Shown: one piece after another, positions 58,101 through 64,000 of the stretch | Layout of the letters: every line of letters starts with the position of its first letter | How positions within the stretch are numbered: the first letter of the stretch is position 1 | Source: Nitrospira japonica | Lineage (GTDB): Bacteria; Nitrospirota; Nitrospiria; Nitrospirales; Nitrospiraceae | NCBI RefSeq assembly: GCF_900169565.1 | Contig: NZ_LT828648.1 | Location: 3,260,501-3,324,500 of the forward strand | DNA: 64,000 nucleotides | Direction: 5' to 3' | Program-made: the position numbers and the translations under genes | The notes under the pieces: generated by a model | The model's database searches: none | What the model saw: only the letters and a program-made list of their open reading frames with translations | Told to the model about the DNA's origin: nothing

Positions 58101-59340
58101 CGCGGTTATTGGCGCGAGTGATGACCCACACGTCGTTGGTTCGACTGATCGCCTGACACATGTTCCAACCCACGCCCGGCTCCGATCCAGCGTCCGGTTC
58201 GCACGCGTACGCCGCCACGAGAACTTTTTGCGGATGGGCTGCATGTCCCGCTTCCGTCAGCACGTGCTGGACACACTCGCGCAAGTATGCGGAGAGCCCC
58301 GATGATCCGGCGGATTCACGCGTCGACAGCATGGCCAGGTACAGCAGTGCGTACCCCTGCACGTCCCTGGAGGACACGCGAACGCTGCGGACCAGTGATC
58401 CGAGCATGGGATGACTGGACACGTTCAAGATCCGCCGCATCGCTTCCTTCGGAGTTGTGCGTTTCAACAGCCGTTCCACCATGAAGATTCGATGAAAGAC
58501 ATCCGCAAACAGCGGCCGTTCTGCGGATCCATATTCCCAATCGAAGACGTACAGGGATCCGTCGGCCAATGTCAGGGTATTCCACGGTGCATAATCACCA
58601 TGGCTGTACGCGACCTTTGCGGTACGGTCGCTGAAAATCTCTCTCCACGCTTGCATGGCATGATGGAGAACGGCCTCGCTCTCCGGATCATTCATACCTG
58701 CGGCAAGTTCCATGAGCCCAAACGCCCGCTCGATCTGATGGATCGGCCGCTCTGCCCGATCCACGTCGCTCAGTTCCTTGAGAAACTGCGCCTCTTGATG
58801 CGAGATCCCGACGGGACTTCGACGTCCTGGGGCCGATGGTGCGCTCACGATGAGCAGGGTACTCTCGGGGCCATCCTCGATGGCCAGTACGTTCGGGATG
58901 ATTGCGTTGGTAAAACCCACCCGCTTTAATTTCGACAGCATCGCCGCTTCACGGCGAAGAAGCGCTGCGACCCGATTGTTCGTACCCAGCTTGACATACG
59001 CCGTCACTCTGCCGGATTCCGTCACTTGGGCGGTCATCTTTCGATGAGGTCCCTTGGTGCCAGGAGAAAAAGACACAGTGAGACGGGAATTTCCCAACTT
59101 CGCCCGAATGATCTCTCTCACGGTGTTCAATTCAACCGATTGCTCCGCCGTTTCGGGAGCCGTAAATACGGCGCGTCCGATGGCGTCGGGCATGACCTGG
59201 ACTATCTTCCTGACAAGACGACCGGGGAACGAAAACGGATGGTAGAGATGAAACGCATTCGCCAAGGTATCGTCATCCCCGACCCAGAGCTTCGGATCGG
59301 AGGAATGGGGAAAGCATCGCCATGACTGCATGATTGACAT
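55135..59340 (-). CDS. Three-module fusion: APH-like kinase, GT4 glycosyltransferase, membrane helix, periplasmic DUF4091/glycoside-hydrolase-like domain
   Basis: One uninterrupted 1401-codon frame. Residues ~60-360 resemble the aminoglycoside-phosphotransferase fold (AYVKLGTNNRVAALLRRE, catalytic SHGDYAPWN at 246-254, metal motif FDWEYG at 266-271). Residues ~370-775 are a GT4 enzyme (ACEPDAGSEPGVGWNMC, SIGRLVPLKGF, LFPSFEGGGMVVLEALAHGL). A single membrane helix at ~802-822 (LLGILIGILLCFPILPLADAL) precedes ~580 residues that look extracytoplasmic: beta-sandwich, TIM-barrel-like part and a DUF4091-type end (LQWEGFREGIDDSRYLATA). The ATG shares one base with the upstream stop (TAATG), supporting this start. 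Likely topology: kinase and transferase inside, hydrolase-like part in the periplasm. I know of no standard protein with this order. Confidence 0.88.
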   Translation of the reverse strand: MSIMQSWRCFPHSSDPKLWVGDDDTLANAFHLYHPFSFPGRLVRKIVQVMPDAIGRAVFTAPETAEQSVELNTVREIIRAKLGNSRLTVSFSPGTKGPHRKMTAQVTESGRVTAYVKLGTNNRVAALLRREAAMLSKLKRVGFTNAIIPNVLAIEDGPESTLLIVSAPSAPGRRSPVGISHQEAQFLKELSDVDRAERPIHQIERAFGLMELAAGMNDPESEAVLHHAMQAWREIFSDRTAKVAYSHGDYAPWNTLTLADGSLYVFDWEYGSAERPLFADVFHRIFMVERLLKRTTPKEAMRRILNVSSHPMLGSLVRSVRVSSRDVQGYALLYLAMLSTRESAGSSGLSAYLRECVQHVLTEAGHAAHPQKVLVAAYACEPDAGSEPGVGWNMCQAISRTNDVWVITRANNREKIEQALAALPNPALHFVYVDLPRWASFWKRGQRGVRTYYYLWQFAAWHAARRLCKTVRFDLAHHVTFVNDWLFTFLAFLPLPFVWGPIGSHPTVPSRLSFSWDALASDRLRRAFQSFMRSVDPCFALSAMRASLIVGIDRSVGARFPLSLLGRGKFVAHPAIGVESIPDSAEVDKDTTEEFRVLSIGRLVPLKGFHLTMRAFAQFAHSRPKAVLVIVGKGPQRPALQELARTLGIGDRVRFIDWLPRALALKEMEKAHLFLFPSFEGGGMVVLEALAHGLPVVCLGYGGPGEMVSNECGRVITVGDPDDTVRNLAAALDDVCRTARVYSHLRAQARKRVAEHYLWDNRWKTIQEWYRSCALQAPPSVDSSDLRLATDPRRAATLGRVRLLGILIGILLCFPILPLADALSIGLMQRYKNVAGSHPLTVKGNRGEFYDGRATWTIVGATQDNTASHVRPKAWSVGARQYQLLTVTEPISNGYILPYSDPVPNTSPDTSLMVTAARGETEPASFVIRSGDRELELVTIATTGLKKAGGADGLPPAAIDIRVVKAWYQASDSIHRQHGGGKILVPELLLHDPDLVRVDHQEQVNLIKNVDRLQDADRLLPFTVPARSNQQVWLSITVPPDASGGRYDGDVTITFRSGNDQIATQLRLTVDVLPVRLAEPVIDYALYYLAWLNRGQPGLDARAKTVGQLQAEFSDMRAHGLTNIAIDHDYATDRDLRSLSIALERMRAADFKGRDLLYVDWKVTEAADRQSYSRKLMAVLAAAHTFGFSDLYVYNLDEKDAKTLLKNRQAFQIAHELGAKNFVAFNSGNLEALSGLLDVAVLPRGTVKTSQVGKRVGITPWAYGDPQAGEEKPFTYRERYGISLWLDGFDGACDYAYQTGSFGWDDWADPKWRAHNMTYPTLSYPIPTLQWEGFREGIDDSRYLATAIGVERIRLAIGAEQRRKLLADETGGVELESPRDVRQRLIQVIRDRLRKDTTGSS

Positions 59341-60728
59341 TAGATGTTACGCAATCGTGTTGCGCACTCCTGTACGAGCACATGTGAGATCCGAAGCACG
59401 ACGTCTTCCGGGGTACCATCCGTTCGAACCGCGCACATATGCCCCCAACGAGGCAACTCTTCCTGATACTGGCGCATCTGCTCGGATATGGATTCAGACG
59501 ACAATTCCGGTTTCCGTGCATGGACGACGTCCGGCTCGTTCACGAGTAGAATCGTGACATCTGGGTTCGGAACCAGCCTGGCCCCCAGCCTCAACAGCCA
59601 GGACGGCAGCGCGAAACCATACCGCTGCGGATTGACCACAACGTCGGCGAAATACCGCTCCCCGACAATCAGAGTCGTCCGGGCTTTGCGGGGATAGATG
59701 ACGAGCCAGTATCCGACTGCGAAATCCATCAGGTAATACAGAAAACGAACACAGGACGTGACCCGGCCATACGCGGCATCCTGGGGCGGGGCAATGCCTT
59801 CCGATCCTCCTGCACTCCGGTCTGTGTCCCGCCTGCTGAGCTTGGGAAACAGGTTCGGACGCCAGTGAAATCGCCAGGTAGCGCGAAACGCCCGCTCAAG
59901 CTCTATGGGCAAGAGGCCGGCCACCGTTGATTTCCCGCTCCCGTCAGGTCCGATCAACACCACAAACAGACCGCTCGGCCGCAGGAATCTCCGAAAACGT
60001 CGAACCCATGAGAGCAGTTTCCCTCCCAGATAGGAAAGCAGGTGCGCCCGTCGAAATCGACTCTCCAATCCAGTTCGCAGCTGATTCAGTAGATCGGTGG
60101 CTGACTGGACGTCCTCGGTTCGGCACAGACTGTCCAATTTCTCGCGCCCTTCAACTCCGAACCATTCCGTAAGCGGTCCTTCGAGCTGCTTCGCGCAGTT
60201 CACGAGGCCCTGTTGCAGCCCCATGACCTTTTGTTGTGCGAAAGCTCCCTTCATTACCCGTTTGATCAGGGTGTACAGAACCTCCTTGTCGGCAGATAAT
60301 CGAACGACACCGGAGATCCTGGCTCGCCCGTCAAGGAGTGCCGGAATTGGGACATGGTATCGGTTCACTCCAAATGGATCGCATAAACAGTCCAGGTGCA
60401 GGTACAGCCCGCGACGATCGGTAATTTTGAGAATATAGTAGTACCCGTGCAGGACGTCATAGTGGAGACAATGGACGATCTGAAGCCATCCTTCCGCTTC
60501 CATTGCACGCAGGATCGGGGTCACGACGGTCCGTGGATCAGCTAAGAAACCGATATCGACGTCGCCTGCGATCTCTCCCTCTCCATACCTGACCGGATGA
60601 AGGAGCGCGTACTCGACTCCGTCACGGTCGAACCTCGCCAGGATTTCGCACAGCGCTTTACCGCTCTCACCGGCGGGCGCCGCACTTCCCAACGTCATAG
60701 GAGCTTGGACTTGAACGGCGGTCGTCAT
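59340..60728 (-). CDS. Nucleotidyltransferase-like domain fused to a thymidylate-kinase-like P-loop domain
   Basis: From ATG 60728 (4-nt overlap with the methyltransferase stop) the protein has 462 residues. The N-terminal part contains EYALLHP and GDVDIGFLAD, like the metal motif of nucleotidyltransferase folds, and YLHLDCLCDPFGVNRY. The C-terminal ~210 residues start with Walker A VLIGPDGSGKSTVAGLLP at about 255-270 and show the kinase-like GERYFADVVVNPQRYG. It is not a canonical Tmk (too long, different lid), so a role in phosphorylating a glycan precursor is possible but unproven. Stop overlaps the next start. Confidence 0.82.
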   Translation of the reverse strand: MTTAVQVQAPMTLGSAAPAGESGKALCEILARFDRDGVEYALLHPVRYGEGEIAGDVDIGFLADPRTVVTPILRAMEAEGWLQIVHCLHYDVLHGYYYILKITDRRGLYLHLDCLCDPFGVNRYHVPIPALLDGRARISGVVRLSADKEVLYTLIKRVMKGAFAQQKVMGLQQGLVNCAKQLEGPLTEWFGVEGREKLDSLCRTEDVQSATDLLNQLRTGLESRFRRAHLLSYLGGKLLSWVRRFRRFLRPSGLFVVLIGPDGSGKSTVAGLLPIELERAFRATWRFHWRPNLFPKLSRRDTDRSAGGSEGIAPPQDAAYGRVTSCVRFLYYLMDFAVGYWLVIYPRKARTTLIVGERYFADVVVNPQRYGFALPSWLLRLGARLVPNPDVTILLVNEPDVVHARKPELSSESISEQMRQYQEELPRWGHMCAVRTDGTPEDVVLRISHVLVQECATRLRNI

Positions 60729-61423
60729 GAAGCGATCTTGGGCGTTGCAACCACGATGATGGTGCCGGCCAACACCGGCACGAGTTTGAACAATGGCTGG
60801 CCGATCGCAAACTTGACCTTCTGTTTCCAACTGTAGGGAGGCTCCGTATAGGCCCCGTACATTTCCGCGATGTCGTACCCGTGACGCTCGAACAAATGGA
60901 GAAGCGTCTCCGGCGAATAGAAGCACACATGCTCGACATGCTCGACATATTGGCCGCTCCAGCGACGGAGCTGATAGTGCAGTCCGAAGGCGTTGTTGGT
61001 AGAGACGATGAAGCTTCCCGTCGGCTTCAGAAATCGCCTGACTCCTTCCAACATGGAACCGGGCTTGGTGATGTGCTCCAGCAGGTCTCCCGCCAAAACG
61101 ATGTCGAAGGTCTCCTTGAGGTCGAGTTTTTCCAACTCTTCGGCATTACCCTCGTGGAGATGGCGGAAGCCCATCTCGCGCATGGTATCGAGACTCTTCC
61201 CGTCGAGGTCGACGCCGTGCAGTTCACCGGCCTCGTCACGCAGCATCCAATGGAGAAGACTCCCTCGCATGAGCCGATCCTTGAGATACTGTCCTGAGCT
61301 GCAACCCAAATGGAGCACGCGCCGACCGCGGCACCTTTCCTGGAGCAATTGGGTCCGAGACAGATACTGAGACAATGTGGTCATACGATTTTCACTCCTC
61401 TCGATAGCCCTTGCGATCTTCAT
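60725..61423 (-). CDS. Class I SAM-dependent methyltransferase
   Basis: 232-residue Rossmann methyltransferase. Motif I is RVLHLGCSSGQYLKD, then the acidic end of strand 2 (LHGVDLDGKSLD), FDIVLAGDLLEHI and FLKPTGSFIVSTNN. A C-terminal hydrophobic region (FKLVPVLAGTIIVVATPKIA) may pack into the fold or touch the membrane. It lies 6 nt after the flippase gene and overlaps the next gene. Likely methylates a sugar or lipid-linked intermediate of the exopolysaccharide; substrate unknown. Confidence 0.9.
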   Translation of the reverse strand: MKIARAIERSENRMTTLSQYLSRTQLLQERCRGRRVLHLGCSSGQYLKDRLMRGSLLHWMLRDEAGELHGVDLDGKSLDTMREMGFRHLHEGNAEELEKLDLKETFDIVLAGDLLEHITKPGSMLEGVRRFLKPTGSFIVSTNNAFGLHYQLRRWSGQYVEHVEHVCFYSPETLLHLFERHGYDIAEMYGAYTEPPYSWKQKVKFAIGQPLFKLVPVLAGTIIVVATPKIAS

Positions 61424-61429
61424 GCGCCC

Positions 61430-62767
61430 TTATTCATTGGCATGCGCCAGTCGCGGCTTGTGTTCCTCACTTGCCGTGTGCATATAGCGAATTCGCAGGC
61501 TGCACAGCACGAAACATTGCGTCAGACAGAGCACGAGCATCGCACCGCCAAGGCCGTAGTGCTTAATGACGGGATAGCCGAGCACCATCGTGGCCAACGC
61601 ACCCATCGAGCTGGCGAGATAGATGGACTTGGTATCCCCCACCACTCTCAACGCCGCGGTCGTCGGCCGCTGCAACATGCCCAAGAGGTAGTACCCTCCC
61701 CACCACCAGACGATCCATCCATATCCTCGATATGTCTCGCCGAAAAGAAGCGATAACCAATACTCCGACCACAAGCCGGCAATGGCGGCGAGAATGAGTA
61801 CCGCCAAGGAACCGACGAGAAGAGCGCGGCGAAGATACCCGTCAAGCCCGGCACGGCCAAACCTGGCATACTCGGCGGCGGCCCGGACCGGAATGAGCGT
61901 TTCCATCGAGAGGAAAAGAATGTTGGCAGCACCCAGAATGGCGAGGGTCGCATTGAGTGCACCGACGGCAGAAACCGAGAGAACTGCGGCGACGACGTAC
62001 AGGACCGACTGGCTTCCGAACCAATACGCCACATTGTTGGCAACCAGCCATTTCCCAAATTCCCAGTGCTGCCGTGCGACCGTCCCGGCAGTCTTCAACT
62101 GCGTGATCCTGAGTCTCATCACTCCTTCATGCTGGAAAATCCCGATGAAGAGGGCGGCTGCCGAGGCCGCGCTAACCATCCACAACGCCCCGGCGGCACT
62201 CAAGGTCGACGTCGTGGCGAGTAGGAACAATGCGCACAGACGGAACCCATGAGTGCAGAGGTCATTGAGGAGCGCGGATCCCGTGCGACGCACCGTCAGA
62301 AAATAGCGTCTGAGATAGTCCTGCGCGAGGACAAACAGGGCGGCGATGCCAAGAGGTACGGCCAGAGATCCCAGGGTCCAGTCGGGAATCGAGAGGGACA
62401 ACAACACTCCCGGAATGGCAATCACGCCCACGCAAGCCAACCCGAATAGCAGTGCGACTTGCAGCACGCGGTCATAATAGGGCGCGGAGTCTTCGCACCC
62501 CAACCGCGGTCCACGAACCTGCATGGGAGAGACTATGAGCGCCATTTGAATTCCGGCCAGGAACACCAACACCCCCCATGCCAATACGAATCCACCGAAA
62601 TCTTCAGGATTGAGATACTTTGCAAGGATCAGCGTTGTAAGAAAATTCGACGCGCTGACGAGGACTTGGTCGGCCAAGACCATGACACTCTCGCCGCGTC
62701 CGACTCCTGACACCGCATGGGGAATTCTCCGAACCGTCTCGGCCCACGAGCCCAATCGTGAAACCAC
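61430..62767 (-). CDS. Wzx-like polysaccharide flippase
   Basis: Integral membrane protein of 445 aa with about 12 helices, of the MOP/polysaccharide transporter type (ASNFLTTLILAKYLNPEDFGGFVLAWG at the start; LNATLAILGAANILFLSMETLIPV; a positively charged helix PVIKHYGLGGAMLVLCLTQ near the end). It would move lipid-linked repeat units to the periplasmic face for the Wzy-like polymerase. First gene of the tightly packed synthesis block; no sigma-54-like site was found directly in front of it. Confidence 0.9.
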   Translation of the reverse strand: MVSRLGSWAETVRRIPHAVSGVGRGESVMVLADQVLVSASNFLTTLILAKYLNPEDFGGFVLAWGVLVFLAGIQMALIVSPMQVRGPRLGCEDSAPYYDRVLQVALLFGLACVGVIAIPGVLLSLSIPDWTLGSLAVPLGIAALFVLAQDYLRRYFLTVRRTGSALLNDLCTHGFRLCALFLLATTSTLSAAGALWMVSAASAAALFIGIFQHEGVMRLRITQLKTAGTVARQHWEFGKWLVANNVAYWFGSQSVLYVVAAVLSVSAVGALNATLAILGAANILFLSMETLIPVRAAAEYARFGRAGLDGYLRRALLVGSLAVLILAAIAGLWSEYWLSLLFGETYRGYGWIVWWWGGYYLLGMLQRPTTAALRVVGDTKSIYLASSMGALATMVLGYPVIKHYGLGGAMLVLCLTQCFVLCSLRIRYMHTASEEHKPRLAHANE

Positions 62768-62897
62768 CTACATGCTCCTCACTTTCCGTCATAGACGGCC
62801 GTTCGATACGACGGTCATCACCCCATCGATTGATAAGAGTCCGCACCGGCGAAGAACTTCGCGGTTGATTCGGCGGCACATGTGAATGGGAGACCGT

Positions 62898-63413
62898 TTA
62901 GCGAGTATGCCGCAGGAAACCTTCCCAGACCTGCAAGGCCTGTTTTGCCCAAGGATTGCCGCGACGAGACCGGTCGGTCGGATCCGACGGCTTCCTGACA
63001 CTCAGCGCTCCGATTCGCTCAGCGACATCTCGAAATCCTGGATCCTCGCGCCGAAGCCACCGGTACGCTTCGAGCGCGTCGTCGGCCCGACCGAGCGATT
63101 CCAATGTCCGTCCGAGGACATACAGTAATTGCACGGTCTCCCGGGCCGAGGCGGTGGGCGATTTCAACGCCCTGCGGAAGGACGTGACGGCCTGTTCATA
63201 TTGCCGAATCGATTTATGACACAATCCTATTTGAGCATAGGCTTTAAGTGCATATTGAGAATCGGCGGCGGCACGTTCGAACTGATCGATGGCTCGTTTG
63301 AAAAGACCGGCCTTCTTGAGCGCCACTCCGCGCTCGTACCATTCCGCGGCCTCGCCGGTTGCTTCGTTTAAGATTCCAGTCGTCGTTCCTTCGGGCGTCG
63401 TTGGTTCCAACAT
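62898..63413 (-). CDS. TPR protein related to the tail of the locus ATPase
   Basis: The ATG at 63413 (MLEPTTPEG) is preferred because the predicted sigma-54 start site lies near 63470, so a frame extending to 63485 would begin upstream of the transcript. The 171-residue protein has no signal peptide. It contains TPR units (EWYERGVALKKAGLFKRAID, KAYAQIGLCHKSIRQYEQAV, YVLGRTLESLGRADDALEAY). It aligns over about 120 residues with the C-terminal domain of the ATPase at 38917-40308 (AYAQIGLCH shared exactly, GRTLE versus ARTLE). Probably a cytoplasmic scaffold or a competitor for the same partner. Confidence 0.85.
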   Translation of the reverse strand: MLEPTTPEGTTTGILNEATGEAAEWYERGVALKKAGLFKRAIDQFERAAADSQYALKAYAQIGLCHKSIRQYEQAVTSFRRALKSPTASARETVQLLYVLGRTLESLGRADDALEAYRWLRREDPGFRDVAERIGALSVRKPSDPTDRSRRGNPWAKQALQVWEGFLRHTR

Positions 63414-63477
63414 AGATATACACTCCGCGATATCCACTCCGCTGCTGGCATCTGTGTTCACAACAAGACAGATAGAA

Positions 63478-63495
63478 CTCAGCAAGAGTCAGACC
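63478..63495 (-). promoter_or_regulatory. Sigma-54 (-24/-12) promoter of the TPR gene
   Basis: The minus strand reads GGTCTGACTCTTGCTGAG, preceded by T: TGG, exactly 10 nt between GG and GC, and TTGCT. It matches the site at 51516-51533 in 17 of 18 bases. Predicted transcription start is near 63470, some 57 nt before the ATG at 63413. Confidence 0.75.
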
Positions 63496-63571
63496 ACGGC
63501 GCATAAAAGAGAAGCAGTGATGCGTCAAGGAGTTAGCCACCTATTTGCTTAGTGAAATGGCACGACTGAAG

Positions 63572-63593
63572 GGCAAATCGTACAAAGTTTGCC
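63572..63593. promoter_or_regulatory. Candidate activator site upstream of the sigma-54 promoter
   Basis: GGCAAA (63572-63577) and TTTGCC (63588-63593) form an inverted repeat with a 10-nt spacer. It lies about 100-125 nt upstream of the predicted sigma-54 start site, where enhancer-binding proteins normally attach. No matching repeat was found upstream of the second sigma-54 site. Confidence 0.4.
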
Positions 63594-63617
63594 GAAAGTG
63601 TGCAGGAGAGAGGGGGA

Positions 63618-63645
63618 GACTCTGGACTCTGGACTCTGGACTTTG
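63618..63645. repeat. Short tandem repeat, 7 bp x 4
   Basis: Three copies of GACTCTG and a fourth GACTTTG follow each other directly, just after the end of the epimerase gene on the minus strand. Copy number may vary between strains. Confidence 0.85.
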
Positions 63646-63660
63646 TCCTGACGTGGATCG

Positions 63661-64000
63661 CTAAAACTGAACTTCTCGGAGCGCGTGACGATTGTCAAAG
63701 AACCAGCGGATCGTCTTACGGAGTCCGTCACGAAGATTGTGTCTGGCTTGGAACCCAAAGAGTTGCTTCGCCCGGTTCACATCGAGACATCGCCGAGGTT
63801 GCCCGTTCGGCTTGGTCGTGTCCCATTCGATTCGTCCCTTAAACCCGACTTCATCGGCGATCAACTCGGCGAGATTACGAATCGTCACTTCCTCTCCCGT
63901 TCCCAAATTAACCGGCATGTCTCCGTCGTACGTTTCTGCGGCTGATAGAATGCCTTCCGCGGCATCCTCCACGTACAAAAATTCCCTGCTGGGAGATCCG
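63661..64000 (-). CDS. GDP-L-fucose-synthase-like NAD-dependent epimerase/reductase (partial)
   Basis: Only the C-terminal ~113 codons are inside the window; the frame runs off the right edge. It begins with GSPSREFLYVEDAAEGIL, the substrate-loop motif of GDP-L-fucose synthase and related SDR epimerases, then PVNLGTGEEVTIRNLAELIA, WDTTKPNGQPRRCLD, and ends DGLRKTIRWFFDNRHALREVQF. The match to GDP-L-fucose synthases is good, which suggests fucose or a similar deoxysugar in the polysaccharide. The catalytic SYK residues lie outside the window. Confidence 0.85.
   Translation of the reverse strand, partial: GSPSREFLYVEDAAEGILSAAETYDGDMPVNLGTGEEVTIRNLAELIADEVGFKGRIEWDTTKPNGQPRRCLDVNRAKQLFGFQARHNLRDGLRKTIRWFFDNRHALREVQF

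Noticed and set aside
62768-62897. Third sigma-54 promoter in front of the flippase gene
   Set aside because: No GG-N10-GC site with a TTGC block on the minus strand in this gap.

Overview
The window looks like a chromosome segment from a Nitrospira-type bacterium (phylum Nitrospirota). This rests on overall protein character, on the ordinary Gram-negative housekeeping blocks combined with an exosortase/exopolysaccharide locus, and on a 126-bp palindromic intergenic element of a kind I remember from Nitrospira genomes. No rRNA, tRNA, CRISPR array, phage or insertion sequence was recognised. DNA is GC-rich, so long antisense reading frames are common and were discounted.

Left part (1-10.4 kb): the tail of a Sel1-like repeat protein, then a minus-strand run with short gaps (apbC/mrp, a Rieske ferredoxin, two unknown small proteins, lipA) with an iron-sulfur theme, a delta-9-type fatty acid desaturase, a bifunctional proline dehydrogenase (putA) overlapping a convergent secreted-protein gene, an SDR reductase plus bioD, and thiE.

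Core housekeeping (10.4-35 kb): a long minus-strand block reads clpC, (terminator), tsaD, hflX, nth, yicC, gmk, rpoZ, coaBC, a TPR protein, aroQ, efp, accB, accC. Several neighbours overlap by 4 bp. It is followed by nadK, an adrenodoxin-reductase-like flavoprotein, fumC, a small heat-shock protein, citrate synthase, an ArsC/Spx-like protein, RNase D coupled to a J-domain protein, and an ACT-domain malic enzyme. Fumarase, citrate synthase, malic enzyme and the ferredoxin reductase-like gene form a loose central-carbon neighbourhood.

35.2-38.9 kb holds one very large plus-strand gene that fuses a thioredoxin-like DUF255/YyaL protein to an aldo/keto reductase.

38.9-64 kb is a surface-polysaccharide and protein-sorting locus, all on the minus strand. 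One block (VPLPA-CTERM substrate, XrtD exosortase with fused EpsI domain, WecA-like initiating transferase, PrsT TPR lipoprotein, Wza-like exporter, outer-membrane barrel, Wzz-like chain-length protein, CpsD-like kinase, PEP-CTERM-type ATPase with TPR tail) encodes assembly, export and sorting. A second, tightly overlapping block (Wzx flippase, methyltransferase, nucleotidyltransferase/thymidylate-kinase-like fusion, a 1401-residue kinase-glycosyltransferase-periplasmic hydrolase-like fusion, Wzy-like polymerase, GT4, WecG/TagA transferase) encodes repeat-unit synthesis. A small TPR gene and a truncated GDP-fucose-synthase-like gene lie at the right edge.

The most interesting signals are the 1401-residue three-module fusion spanning the inner membrane; two nearly identical sigma-54-type promoters (17 of 18 bases) 12 kb apart, in front of the sorted VPLPA-CTERM protein and of the TPR gene; and the clear kinship of that TPR protein with the tail of the locus ATPase. 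Together they suggest an RpoN-controlled exosortase/polysaccharide system with unusual enzymes.
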